Below are positions 8,121-19,388 of a DNA stretch of 64,000 bases, piece after piece. The stretch spans positions 3,245,102 to 3,309,101 of the forward strand of contig SMSO01000025.1 of assembly GCA_004764695.1 (NCBI GenBank). The letters are read 5' to 3'. Origin of the DNA: Schizochytrium sp. TIO01 (lineage: Eukaryota; Sar; Bigyra; Thraustochytrida; Thraustochytriidae). The notes below the pieces were generated by a model, which saw nothing but the letters and a program-made list of their open reading frames with translations, made no database searches and was not told the DNA's origin. Position numbers and translations under genes: made by a program. The stretch's first letter is position 1, and each line of letters begins with the position of its first letter.

Positions 8121-10997
8121 TTACTGATAGTAAGGACTTCCGCCGTAGCGTGCCTCCGGAGTACCTTGTTCACGGAAATGGCGAATAAGATCTGTCAAGG
8201 TGGTTGCTGGGGGTAAAAGAATAAGACCAGTCCGGAATTCTTCAAAGTGGATTTTGCCGTCCATATAAGCGTCTTCGAGGGTATCCATCCATTCGAGGAG
8301 CGCTTGGAGCTCCTCATCTGAAGCAGTCTGTTCTAATTTGCCCTCATCTCGAGCCCACTTGAGATCACGCAGAGAAATCACACCGTCGCGATCACGGTCA
8401 ATAGAATCAAACATTTGTTTGAGCTCCTCCTCGCGTCGTTTGAGAAAGTTGAGAAACTCTGGCATTGACACACGGCCATTGTTGTTCACATCAGCAGCCT
8501 GAAGGGTAGCACGGACAATACTGCTTGCTGCCGGAATACGCAGCGAGGTCATGGCATTTGCAAGTTCCTCCTCACTAAACCCATCTGTATTAGGGGGAGC
8601 AAGACGCAAGAAGAGACCCTCATGGCTCAGATGACAACCTACAATGATTGGCATTTTACCCCCTGTTTCATTGGTGTCAAAGTCTTCCAAGTCAAAGAGA
8701 TTACCCATGGCGATACCTGAATCACTAAAGCTACCAATTGAATACGAATCGAATGCCTGATAATGGTCAGAGTCTGAGGCAGCAGCGTTCGATGCAGCTG
8801 ACGAAGGCACAGCACTCTTCCCTAGATGTTTGCCAAGACCAAATACACCATTCAGACCAAAGCCACCTGCACCAGCGTCTGGGCCGGTGCTATGCAGTGC
8901 TTGATGGTGGTTCTGTATTCCGTTTGCAGAGGCATGATGGGACGCATTGCTGTCAGGAGGCAAGCCTGAGCGTAGCGGATGAGAATTGAGCGGAATTTGA
9001 GTGCTGTTTTGGTTTCGCAAAGTAGATCCAAACAAATGAGAATGAGACGTTTGTTGTTGAGGATGAGATGTTTTGCCCGGAAGACCACCAAGATTGGTGC
9101 CCCTATCAATATTTGACACACCTGGTCCAATACTGTTTGGATGGGTTGACGCTTCATTGCCAGAATGAGCGTGTAATGAGCCAACGTTATGCTGACCTTG
9201 TGTCCGGTGCGTATTCCCATGAGAACCTGCGTAAAAGTTGTTTGTTGATGTGTGGTACGGTGTGGTGTTGGTATTATTACTCGACGTTGATGAAGTATCG
9301 TATTGGTTTGCGTGATGGTGGCCTCCAAGGTTTGTTTCATGAGCAGACGTGGTGTAGATTCGTTTCTGTAATGGTCCAGATGATGCAGCGCTCACCTCGG
9401 AACCATCATCAGTGCTTGTACGACGTCGTTTGGATGCGCTGCGCACCATCAACTCTCGCTTGATTTCTTTCAGCATACTAAGCACGCGGCGTGTTGTTTG
9501 TGGATCTACATCCTCCATTCCTTGCATAATGGAAGCAGCAGCATGCTCTTCCTCTGTGATATTACTTGACTTGAGCTGTGAGAGAACAGACTGCAAGACA
9601 TCTTCAATACTCTGCAAACCACCAGTTGAATTCATGTTCCCCGAGTTGGCAATGTGAAGCAACTTGTGTCCACCATCAGCCATTGCACGCTTCCGGTTCT
9701 CTTCGGCTTTTTGAGCTTCCATCCCAGCACCAGGCACGCCAAGAGCTCGATTACGGTTTCCCATGAGCTTCGGTGGTGGCATGGAACCGGTTGCGGACGC
9801 CGAGGAGAGTGAGGAAACAGATGCAGAGGCAGCTGACGAAGAGAGGGACGATGATGACGACGACGGATGCATAGCAGCCTTATTTGGCATGCCAGAGGGG
9901 GGCTCTGCTTTGATACCCGAGCTCTTGAGGGAGCTAAAGCCAGAATGTGGTCTTACGGCCGATCCTGACGTAAGAGCATCAACAATTGGATCATTAGGCC
10001 AAAGATGACCGCTATTCGTGTGAGCTGCAGATGTTCCACCAATAGTCTTAGCAGAGTTTGATGTAGAATTGGCATTAGAATTATTGCTTGCAGGAGGCGG
10101 TGCTCCAAGGCCCGGTCTTCCTGAGATTGAACCATTTTGATTAACCTGAGAAGCTACCCTATTAAATTGCGACTGTGCAGGCCCCGGAGGAGAATGTGTT
10201 GCATGGTTTTGTGCTGAGCCAGGGATAACTACATTGTTAGTATTAGAGTCTGATGATGGAGCTCGCATAGCAGCGGGCGGTGCTGCCAGGGGTTTCGCAG
10301 AAAGTGGATTGATGGTTTGACCTGGACCGCTGTTTCTTGGCGAGGCTGCAGCAATGGAAGCAGCGTTACCTCCACCAAGCCATTCGCGAACACTACCACG
10401 CATGTTTGTATCAACGCGATGAGGTTCGTCGCGCAATATTTCCATGAGTGCGTTCTGCACCGCTGGGTAAAAAATTCCAAGGTAGAGGCGGCCATTTGGT
10501 CGGTGCTGCTCCTTTTGCAAGTCACCATTGAGCATGCCGAGAGCGCGGCGGAATGCAGCAGAAATATTGTCGAGCCATCCACTGCCAGGGTGCTGCAGGT
10601 TGCCGTCCGGACGAACAGGATAAACTTGAAACATAGGAACATCAGTTGCTTGCATACCAGGAGTAGAGAACTGCACCTCTGCGATCCACACATAGTTGCT
10701 TGCTTCAAAGACAACTTTGAATCCATTTGGCACGAGTTTAACAGCGCCCTTTTCGTTTTGAAAGTTGTGCATGCCGGTGACGCGGCCCCAATCGAGAACA
10801 TAGGTTACTTTGCGGCAACCACGAACGGGAACACGAGCCTTTTCCAAGGTAGTGCCGTGTCTTTGGCAAGCTCGTTCAAGGCGATCTTTGAAGTCCCGCT
10901 TAGCCGCTCGACCTTTGCGCAAGTCGTTCGACGGGGATCTCTGTTGCATAAAAACACCCCCCGAGGGCGATGTTGCGGGATAGCCAATGCCATACAT
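8121..10997 (-). CDS. FYR (FYRN-FYRC) domain protein with C-terminal EF-hands
   Basis: A single intronless ORF of 958 residues starting at ATG 10997. The N-terminal region (about 66-190) fits an FYRN-FYRC pair: 'LDWGRVTGMHNFQNE', 'VPNGFKVVF', a W-I-A-E-V strand, 'PMFQVYPV', then 'HPGSGWLDNI' and 'YLGIFYPAVQNAL'. FYR domains are known from MLL-type H3K4 methyltransferases and TBRG1 and act in chromatin. Residues about 200-790 are low complexity (Ser, Asn, His, Ala, Gly) with a possible helical SNIT-MQG segment. Near 836-847 and 867-878 are canonical EF-hand loops (DVNNNGRVSMPE and DRDRDGVISLRD), and a degenerate third at about 908-920 is followed by a tail resembling the Ca2+-binding half of SCaMC carriers. 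EF-hands should bind Ca2+. The FYR assignment is by eye. Confidence 0.7.
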   Translation of the reverse strand: MYGIGYPATSPSGGVFMQQRSPSNDLRKGRAAKRDFKDRLERACQRHGTTLEKARVPVRGCRKVTYVLDWGRVTGMHNFQNEKGAVKLVPNGFKVVFEASNYVWIAEVQFSTPGMQATDVPMFQVYPVRPDGNLQHPGSGWLDNISAAFRRALGMLNGDLQKEQHRPNGRLYLGIFYPAVQNALMEILRDEPHRVDTNMRGSVREWLGGGNAASIAAASPRNSGPGQTINPLSAKPLAAPPAAMRAPSSDSNTNNVVIPGSAQNHATHSPPGPAQSQFNRVASQVNQNGSISGRPGLGAPPPASNNSNANSTSNSAKTIGGTSAAHTNSGHLWPNDPIVDALTSGSAVRPHSGFSSLKSSGIKAEPPSGMPNKAAMHPSSSSSSLSSSAASASVSSLSSASATGSMPPPKLMGNRNRALGVPGAGMEAQKAEENRKRAMADGGHKLLHIANSGNMNSTGGLQSIEDVLQSVLSQLKSSNITEEEHAAASIMQGMEDVDPQTTRRVLSMLKEIKRELMVRSASKRRRTSTDDGSEVSAASSGPLQKRIYTTSAHETNLGGHHHANQYDTSSTSSNNTNTTPYHTSTNNFYAGSHGNTHRTQGQHNVGSLHAHSGNEASTHPNSIGPGVSNIDRGTNLGGLPGKTSHPQQQTSHSHLFGSTLRNQNSTQIPLNSHPLRSGLPPDSNASHHASANGIQNHHQALHSTGPDAGAGGFGLNGVFGLGKHLGKSAVPSSAASNAAASDSDHYQAFDSYSIGSFSDSGIAMGNLFDLEDFDTNETGGKMPIIVGCHLSHEGLFLRLAPPNTDGFSEEELANAMTSLRIPAASSIVRATLQAADVNNNGRVSMPEFLNFLKRREEELKQMFDSIDRDRDGVISLRDLKWARDEGKLEQTASDEELQALLEWMDTLEDAYMDGKIHFEEFRTGLILLPPATTLTDLIRHFREQGTPEARYGGSPYYQ

Positions 10998-11920
10998 TTT
11001 AATGCCAATGCTCTCAAACCCACTTCAAGTGTAGTTCTTTTTTGTTAGTTATGTGAATCGATCTTGTGTGCTCCCTGAGACCTGTGTGACAAGCCTGTCT
11101 CACTGTGCAATTAAGATTCAATAAGTTTGCGACTTAAGTACAAAGTATCGTCTAGATTGTTTGCCAATGTCCAAAATCTTTTGAACCTGAAGCCAGAATT
11201 AGAACAAATAACTCGCCTGCGCGAATTCAGATAGATTGCTTTCTATCTTCAATCAGACTAGACTAGGCAGTGAAGTCTTCAGATGTCGAAGCCACTTCGA
11301 AGTGGTCTACGTAAGTTTGCTTTTGCTTTGTTTTGTCTATCGTTTTGCTCTTTCCCCTCGATGGATGAAATCTGCTCCGTTCAGATCAGTCAGCTCAGAG
11401 ATACGTTCTTTCAAGATACGTTGTATAGCTTTCTCCACGCCGACCTTAGTCCACGTACCCTCCAACACGAGCGATGTTTCCCCGCTTGTAGAGGCGAGCG
11501 GAGTTGAGCTCGAGTCGATCGAGGAACGAGACTAAGAGAGAGGGAGTATGTATGTATATAAATGAAAGAAAAAAAAAAGAGGGTCACCAGCGATCGATCG
11601 CAATGGAGCACTCTGATCCCCAAGGTATCGCGCGTGGGTAGACCTTGGCGGAGTCCTTCGCCTCAGTGAAAGGTTCACTCTCCGCGAGGAAGTTTTCCTC
11701 TATCCAGCGAGCCCGTGCCAGCCTTCGCGGCGCGCAGGGCCTGAGCGAGGTCAAGAAGGGCGACTACTGCGCTCCTGCCTTCCGAATTACTCTTAGTGCA
11801 CTCCTACAGGAAGCCAAGTAGGGAGCAGAGTCGCTAAGAGCTGGATATCCGTCACTAAGAGTTTAAAAAGGAGGGAAAATGTGGAAAGAGAGAGTAATGA
11901 AAGAAACATTTACTTTCAAA
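10998..11920. other. Promoter-side gap with two weak small coding candidates
   Basis: The left part is the divergent upstream region of the FYR/EF-hand gene. Two weak candidates follow on the plus strand. ATG 11283 opens nine codons ending in a GTAAGT donor (11311), and several AG acceptors at 11385-11400 could join it to an open frame ending at 11535, giving about 57 residues. ATG 11603 opens a frame with TAG at 11639-11641 and then 59 further protein-like codons to TAG 11819-11821. Neither matches a family I know. Confidence 0.3.
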
Positions 11921-11922
11921 AC

Positions 11923-11923
<1 letters not shown>

Positions 11924-11958
<35 letters not shown>

Positions 11959-12000
11959 AACAAATAAACAAAGAAAGAAAGAAAGAAAGAAAGAAAGAAA
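11924..12000. repeat. (GAAA)n microsatellite
   Basis: Near-pure GAAA tetranucleotide array with a short AAATAAAC interruption in the middle. Confidence 0.9.
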
Positions 12001-12642
12001 TTGATCAAAACAAAATGAGGAAAAGGGCACGGTCGTCTCCAGATCAAGAAGTAAGCGTGGCTGTTTCCAGTGGCCGCTCGCACTGGCTTCGCGAAGAGGC
12101 AGTACAAGCACCACCATTAGAGCTCCCTTTTTATCCTTCGAATTCGGCCTCGCCCTCCGCTCAGGCCACTTCGAATGACGGCGTTGATTTCCTGAAGCTT
12201 GAATTTCGAATCGATCATAATAACGACGATGCGTGAATCGCTTTCTTCCTGATCCGCCTCGCCCTTCTACCGTTTACCCTATCTGGACGTACCTAAAAGA
12301 AAGCCCCAACTCATTTCGCAGTCCAACTTCGATAAACGTTCCTCCCTACCCCCTTTTATCCTCTGCAACACAGCTTGATCTTGGCCAATGGGGGGTATGT
12401 AGGGACCTTGTGCTAAGAGGCAAACCAGCAGTAGAGAGGCACTAGTGCTCCTTAGGCCTACAGAAGGAGGAAGCGAAAGAGAGAGAGAACGAGAGAGAGA
12501 GAGTTGGTCACCAATAGTAGAAAAGCAAGAGAAAGAGAAGAAAAGGACAGAGTGAAAGAAAGTGCAAGCTAACTAACCAACTAGCTAACTAACTAACTAA
12601 CTAACTAGGTACGTAGGTAGCGTGTGTAAGGAGATTGCTTCC

Positions 12643-12975
12643 TTGTTTGTTTCTTTGTTTCTTTGTTTCTTTGTTTCTTTGTTTCTTTGTTTCTTTGTTT
12701 CTTCTCTTTCTTGAAATGTGCGGAAGGACTCGAATGGAAACAAAGCCCCTTGTGCATGCATTGTTATTGCCTTTGGCCATTCATTCACAGACCGACAGAC
12801 ACAGAGCGGCAGAGAGCCACAAAGAGACAGAGAGACAAACACAGAGACATACAGACAGACAGACAGGCAGACAGACAGAGACAGAGAGCCACAAAGAGAG
12901 CTCAATCCCAGGAAGAAGGAACGACCGCTTTCTTTCCTGAGTAGATAGATAGATAGACAGATAGATAGATAGATA
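12643..12975. repeat. Cluster of tetranucleotide repeats: TTTC/TTTG, ACAG/AGAC, GATA
   Basis: TTTCTTTG runs at 12643-12702, imperfect AGACAGAC and AGAG runs at 12789-12900, and (GATA)n at 12942-12975. About 85 bp of ordinary DNA separates the first two. Confidence 0.85.
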
Positions 12976-13495
12976 CCTAGTGCTAGGTAGGGCCTAGCTA
13001 GTGTCTCTGCACGAGTAGTTAAGTTCAAGTTCTTCCTTTGCACTTTCTCTCCGTGTCTGTTTCCTACAACTCAGCTAGTGCCAGGTAGGCGGCCGCTAGA
13101 AGCTGCCTAGCTAGCTGTGATAACTAGGAGTGCCTACTACCTGCTAGGCACCTATTATTACCAGGCCCGTAGCAGTCTGCCTTCTTTGCCTCTTTCTTCT
13201 TTCGGTCCCTTTGTTTGCTTTGCCTGTCAGTCAGGTATCATCTTGTGATGTACAGAAGGAGTAGTAGTGGTAGCTAGTGGTGGTGGTAGCAGCAGAGGAA
13301 AAGTGCTTTGATTCATTGATTGATTCACAATGATTTCTCTTCGGTTTTCACGGATTATTTATTGTTGGAGCTCTCTCACTCATTCAAAGTTCAAGTTCAA
13401 AATTCAAAGTTCATTTTGCTTTTTATCACTCCCTTTTGGACTGACAAGTCGATCCATGGACACCCCTACGCGGACCCTTGCCAGCCAGCAAGGCA

Positions 13496-13524
13496 GATAG
13501 ACAGACGGAGAGATAGACTGGCAG

Positions 13525-13556
<32 letters not shown>

Positions 13557-13789
13557 TTCTGCGACGAGGCTCTCTCTCATTCTGCTCGCGCCCATCCAGC
13601 ACGGTCGCCTCTTCACCAGCCAGCTAGACATATAGACATATAGACAGATAGAGAGATAGACATATAGACAGATAGAGAGACAGAGAGATAGACATATAGA
13701 CAGATAGAGAGACAGAGAGATAGACAGATAGGAGATAGACAGATAGACAGATAGACAGATAGACAGATAGACAGATAGACAGATAGATG
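13496..13789. repeat. CAGA and GATAGACA arrays
   Basis: (CAGA)n at 13520-13557 and a long GATAGACA-type array at 13623-13789 with a higher-order unit in its first half (GACATATAGACAGATAGAGA repeated). Confidence 0.85.
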
Positions 13790-13847
13790 GTCCTTTGTAC
13801 CTCACTATTCTTGGTTAAAGTCACAAGTTGATCTCACTCCATGTTCT

Positions 13848-13965
13848 TTCATTCATTCATTCAATCATCGATTCGTTCACTCATCGATTTATTGATTGAT
13901 CGATTGATTGATCGATTTATTCACTAAATGAATCATTGATTCATTCATGATTCATTTGTTATTTT
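13848..13965. repeat. Degenerate ATTC/GATT repeats
   Basis: Imperfect ATTC then GATT tetranucleotides mixed with CGATT variants. Confidence 0.7.
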
Positions 13966-14523
13966 TGATTGATTGTCTCATTGATGGATTCGCCATTGCA
14001 GGTGTTGTAATTTATGGAGGCTTTGGAAGTACATAGGCAGTACTTACTACCATAGCTAGCTAGCTAGATAGATTCAAACTACGAAAAGAGTAAAGAGCTA
14101 GCTATAGCTAGCAAGTACATAGATAGCTATTTAGGAAAGTTTTCAGAAGAAGATTAGATCTCCGTGCGATCCACTCTATTCGGAAATAATGTGATTTGAT
14201 TTTAACTTTTCAATTAAAAAAGAATCCTCAACAAAAGATCACTCTCACGTAGTTTAGTAGCTGAGGTAGGTACACAGGTACGGTAGCAGCTAGCTAGCTA
14301 GCTAGAAATTAGGCAAGGGAAAAAAATGAACGAGAGGAGAAAGGCGACGAAAGAAAGCCTGAGACTTGATCGAGTGAAATGACGTCGGCGCTTGTTGTTT
14401 ATCCGTGGAGAATGCCACTTCGATGGCTTTGGAATCGCTTATTGCCCGCCCTGTCAAATTACCTGAAGAGAATCTTCTCCGGCCAAATTACACCACTCAC
14501 GCAGGGTTGCAGGTACGTGGCCC

Positions 14524-14574
14524 AAGCACTATCAGCAAGCAAGCACTATCAGCAAGCAAGCACTATCAGCAAGC
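14524..14574. repeat. 17-bp tandem repeat, three copies
   Basis: AAGCACTATCAGCAAGC occurs three times head-to-tail without mismatch. Confidence 0.9.
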
Positions 14575-14707
14575 AAGCAAGACTAGTGCTCATATAGCTA
14601 GCCAGGTAGGCCTCGAGAAACATCAGCGTAATTAAAAAATAAAAATTAAGGCAAAAAATTGTCACTTTGTATTTTCTTGAGAGAAGAAGAAAGTATGACG
14701 ATCAGAA

Positions 14708-14740
14708 TTCAGAATTCAGAATTCTATTCTGAATTCTGAA
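14708..14740. repeat. Perfect hairpin, 15-bp arms, 3-nt loop
   Basis: TTCAGAATTCAGAAT, loop TCT, then its exact reverse complement. Could extrude as a cruciform or fold in RNA. Confidence 0.8.
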
Positions 14741-14920
14741 CTCAAATACCTAGCTAGATACCTAGGCAAATAATTATTCGATCGTGCTACGACGATCTAT
14801 GGAGGTACACCCACCTATACTTCTTCCGCTTGCTTGATTGTGTGTCTGTCTGTCCTGCCTATGAAATGGTTCGGAGCTTGGGCTCCTTAGTATCCGAGTC
14901 ATCAAAAGAAGAACTTTCAC

Positions 14921-14940
14921 CAACCAATCAACCAACCAAC

Positions 14941-15016
<76 letters not shown>
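14921..15016. repeat. (AATC)n microsatellite
   Basis: Starts with ACCA-type units and becomes a pure CAATCAATC array of more than 15 units. Confidence 0.9.
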
Positions 15017-16539
15017 GATGAAGATCTCCCAAGACGTAGACAAATTGTTCCAAGCGCTGCGGTCTTCTGAAGTATAAAAGACAAAAGCTAGCTACAGAAC
15101 GGTTTCAGCTTTGTTCGCATCGGTTCCTCTCTGCGCACGCATTGAAGAGTTCTTGGTACCGATCGCGATGTCGTCATTGCTGCGTTTTCTTCGAGCTGTC
15201 ACTGCACTCCTCTCCTGCGCTCTTACCTGGGAATCCTCACACATGTTCTCATCGTGCCATCGTGCATCGTGGCCTGTGTTGTTCCAAGGATGGTAAAGGT
15301 TTTATATCGGAAGTCTTGCAGATAGCAATGGGGTTGCCTGGAGATTAGAATAATAATAATTGACATGAGTTGTGAGAGTGGCAGAGTGCATTTGTTGTGG
15401 GTTTAGACGGGGTAGATAGTAGATAGTAGTGGCAATAGTAATCGTAACAATAGTATTTCGAAGAGTAACCTTGGAGTTTGTCGATGACTTACATTACACA
15501 GTTCTTTTCAGCGTTTCCCTATTCCTGAAACGTGGCTCATGTTCGCAGCTTTGGCATTCGTAACAAACATGCAGGCTGCACATTTCCCATCCAGCAGAAG
15601 CGGCTCCATTAGATTCCTCAAACCATCAGAAATTTGCAGCCAAAGTAAAGCTATTGTTGGTTTTGCAATGCTACGCTGTGACAATCTCGAGGGATTCACT
15701 GGTTCATTGATAGATTAAACTTACACGTACATAAGTCGGAACCTGCGATTGTCATTCTTTATGAATAAAGTAGACAGAAGCGCGATCGTTGAAAAGTGTA
15801 TTCGCGTCACATGTTCCAGGTTCTAATGACATTCGCGGAGCCAACAACAGCTAACTCCTATGTTTATAGATTTGCTGTCAATGTTTTACAACGTGTAAGT
15901 GATGTTGATGTTCTCCTACCATCCCCGTATGATAGAGAATCGCTGGGTTAGTGATGTTTCAGATAGCTGATAGAGTCATGATCAAGTTTGACGATGATCG
16001 TTTGAAAAGAGAAATTCGGATGAATGCAATATGTATACAGGCCGTGGCGAAGTAAATTCAAAGCACCTTGAAATTAATGTAGCGCTGAGATTCGTTTTTC
16101 TTTTCCATAAAACAATATATACGTAAGCGCCAAGGGTTTTAAATATCGAGAAATAGTTCAGGTGATTGGGCAGTCTGGTGGGTGAGTGATCCCATAACCA
16201 AAGGGCTTGTGGTTACGTCCTGTGTCAATGGTCACTCTATGTAAATCTAAAATAGCGGCTAAATTCCTATCAATCATGTCACTTTGACTTAATGACAAAG
16301 GTATACTTTGCATCACAGAGTCACGGTCATCGTCATGGTCATCGTCTGTTGAAATGGAATCATACTCCTACATCTTTGATATGAGTGCTTGCCGCAGAAC
16401 AGTAGGTCATCTATATCACTTTCAAGCCCCAGTTCAATGTAGCCAGTGTAGCCAGACATTATCTTGAAAGCTTTATATTGATGATTTGCTGCAGTATGAA
16501 TGAATTCAAGGCACAATGTGGAAGAGATCATACATAAAG

Positions 16540-18939
16540 TCATGTGTCTATGACAGAGATAGAAACAACAAAAACATTTAAATCAATAAAAATAGAGAAA
16601 GGAAAAGACAGGAAAGGTAACGAGAGATTGCGATTCAGTGATTGATTACACAAACTCAGTGCGACGAGCGGGGTTGGTGTTTGTACGTACTTTGGAACTG
16701 CGAAGTGTCGCCAATGGGTGTTAGGTAGTAACCAATGACTTGCGAAGTTGTTTGTCAATTTTTCATTGAACTCCGCGAGAACTTCATTGGTGCGGTGCCT
16801 ATAGAAGTATGCCACATCAAAGATAAACCACGTCCTTAAATCGATAAGCTTCTTGAACATGTTCTTGTCCAAAGAATAGTTAATATCTTCTATGAGCTCT
16901 TGGATACTACGATTCTCGGGTAGATGAAATGAAAGACACACGAGAAAGGACAACTTCGAAAAGTCAAGATCATAATCATCGATTTGGGCTCGAATATCGG
17001 TGCGAACAACACTAAATACTGATATACCTTCAAAAACTGTAATGTCGGATGAAATGCTGCATACCATGGGGGTATTGTTATGGTCGAAAAGAGGTTTTGA
17101 GTTTCTACGATCCACCTAGACAGTATAAGAAGAAGGATCACCCTTTGAAAGGTCTCTATACCTACGAATTTCGAGAAGTCCATAGTCAAGTACATCATTG
17201 ATTATGACCAATCGATTACGCTCTGTAAGCAATTTCAAGTCGTCACTATCGAGAGGTGTGAAATCTCTTCGAAGTTTGTCAAAATCAGAGTAAGCAAAGT
17301 TCTGATCTACCGCTTTCGAGATAACAAAAGCGCACAATCGAATGTAAAGAGTGTCAATTAGGTCACGGTTTGCGCCAAAGTTTGGAATGCATGTTAAAAC
17401 CGAGCTGCTCATCAACCCACAACTTTCGTTCAATGTTGCAATTAGAATAGGAGCCATTTGAGCATGATACATTGACCGCGACTTGTGGGGCCTGCCTTGA
17501 CAACACTGAATATGCCGGAATGCTCAGCTGATTCAATCGTTAGGTCAAAGTGACAATTCTGGTTATTGGTAGAACCAAGTGCTGAATTGAAATTCCAGTT
17601 CGCTTGGAAAGGCATCTCAGTGATTGTTAAGATCAAAAGAACCTTTAGTGCCCTGACCGAGTAACTTCTAATGCTATGTTTACGTTCACGTCCAGATGGT
17701 TGCGCACCCTCCAAAGTCAACGGACTATGCTACTTGCGATTCCCACGTGGCGAGAGAAAAAACACCCCCGAGAAAATCAATCAGAGTACATCTAACCCTG
17801 AAAGTATCCTCGAGTATATTGGGTGGATCGCCCAAAGCCTCCATTGCAGCCTTTGCCTTTTTGTCGTTAGGGTTATTACGCAGAATATCAGTGTAAACAT
17901 CGACATCATGCGCCTTGCAACAAAAGTCAAGCAGCTTTTCATTGTATGACATGGGGAAAATTGCTCTCATGGCGATCGTATAAAATCGTAGATGGCCACC
18001 CAATTCAGACATAAGCCCTGAGAAGTATTCATTGTACATTAGATAATGCCAATAGTCCAATCTAGGATCACCGACCGAGCTATTATTGTGATTTGATTGT
18101 CGAATGGCCTGAAACAGAACCCCCTTCATGAATTGGAGTTCAAGGTCCTCAAGTGCTTCTTTATAACCGATAAGGCTCCCCAGGGTAATGACAGCCGTGC
18201 TATTTAGACTACTCACGGTATGTGCACGACCGTGATCACCTTCACTAGCTTCGATATAGCTTGTCATACCTGTGACGATGGGGTAGACGCGCAGAGCATC
18301 ATTTCTTTTCAACAAAAGTGTCTCAGTGCATGCCTCAATAAGCATCCTTGAGCCCAACATATCTTCTCTGTAATCGTCTATATGAAGAAACAAGATCAAC
18401 ATGATGAGAAAATCTACTAGACTGAGGTTGTATGCGTGTTGCATTAAGCACTGTGCCTCTCGACCATCTAACCCTTTACGATTACTGGCGGCGTAAAGCA
18501 GAACAGCAATAAGATATGCTGTCATATTCTTGGAGTTGTCACCATCATTGTCAATGTTGGCAAAATATAGAGCAGAGCGCAACTTGCCAACTTTACCCAT
18601 ACGTAGACAAAAATAAGACGCATTGTTATTATATTTTGCACGGGTTTGTTTGCACATGGCCCATGCGATTTCAAATCCTAAGCGTGTCTTACCACATCCA
18701 CTTGGACCCTTGATGATTGGAAATCCAAAGTACTGTGGATTGACATTTTTTTCGAAAACCTTTTCTAAACGAAGCTCGAGGGCATTTAACAATGATCTAG
18801 TCATATCCCAAACCACATATTCAAATGCGTAGTTGATCATAGGGGCCTGGTCTTCGATCGTATCGATGTATTCAACTAAGCTTGCCAACTCGTCTAAAGT
18901 CGCGTGTGATTCGAGTGAAGGGCTGATGAAGCGATCCAT
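16540..18939 (-). pseudogene. Crinkler/RHS-type P-loop NTPase, broken in its 3' half
   Basis: From ATG 18939 an intact 404-codon frame carries a Walker A motif GPSGCGKT (residues 78-85) and a Walker B-like LFLHIDDY (183-190), followed by 'PIVTGMTSYIEASEGD', where Crinkler and RHS NTPases have a P-x-x-x-G-T/M segment. These families (oomycete Crinkler effectors, trypanosome retrotransposon-hot-spot proteins) are ATPases linked to mobile DNA and effector proteins. The frame stops at 17725-17727. Coding-like sequence continues downstream in other frames: 17442-17720, then 17472-17119, then after a single TAG (17116-17118) in the same frame to 16540. A frameshift pair plus a nonsense codon is the simplest reading; short introns are an alternative, but no consistent GT-AG pair preserved the frames. 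There is no recognisable nuclease domain at the end. Confidence 0.6.
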
Positions 18940-19388
18940 GACAACTTAATTGTGGAGGGATGCTTTAAAAAAGTTTGCAGAAACAACTACATCTTCGAGA
19001 TGAATCTGAACATTGATGCAAATCAGGCACGTGCGCGAATCAAAGTGACAAAACGACTGCTCACAAAAATTGAAGCCTCCTAAAAGTTCCTCCCTAAAGT
19101 AGGTTTCGCTTCAGTTGATCCGGATTCCTGCTTGTGCCTTGTCTACTAGCAGGGAACACATATAAACTAAAATAGCAATACTTATTCAAACAGTATATGA
19201 CGAAGTTGAAGTCTCCAAGAGGTGTTGCACCCCCTTTTTCAAAAACAGGTCAAATGACCTAGTGCAACTAAGAATAAAGACACAGTATCTAAATGCCATG
19301 TTAATTTAAAGTCCAATATAGAGGAGTATGATAAAGAGTATGTATTTAAATTAGTTACATAGACGCAGACATATGCACGAGATACAGT
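18940..19388. other. Intergenic region
   Basis: AT-rich DNA between the 5' end of the NTPase gene and the 3' end of the hydratase gene. Nothing recognisable. Confidence 0.6.

Larger units (their letters stand above)
12001..16312. other. Repeat-rich gap without a convincing gene
   Basis: Contains a string of microsatellites listed separately, CTAG-rich unique DNA, and short ORFs I do not accept as genes. Two exon-like pieces are noted at low weight: 14379-14511, open in two frames and ending at a GTACGT donor, and a minus-strand open frame at 15508-15699. No RNA gene was recognised. Confidence 0.5.

Noticed and set aside
11623-11641. About 20-nt mini-intron (GTATCG...GTAG) bridging the TAG at 11639
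   Set aside because: Far shorter than the 167- and 405-bp introns seen in the confident genes.
12597-13824. Minus-strand ORFs encoding SICLSVYLS-type repeats
   Set aside because: Translation of CAGA/GATA microsatellites.
17119-17168. 50-bp intron (GTAGGT...CTAG) removing the TAG of the NTPase gene
   Set aside because: Length is not a multiple of three and splicing would create an immediate stop; nonsense mutation is simpler.
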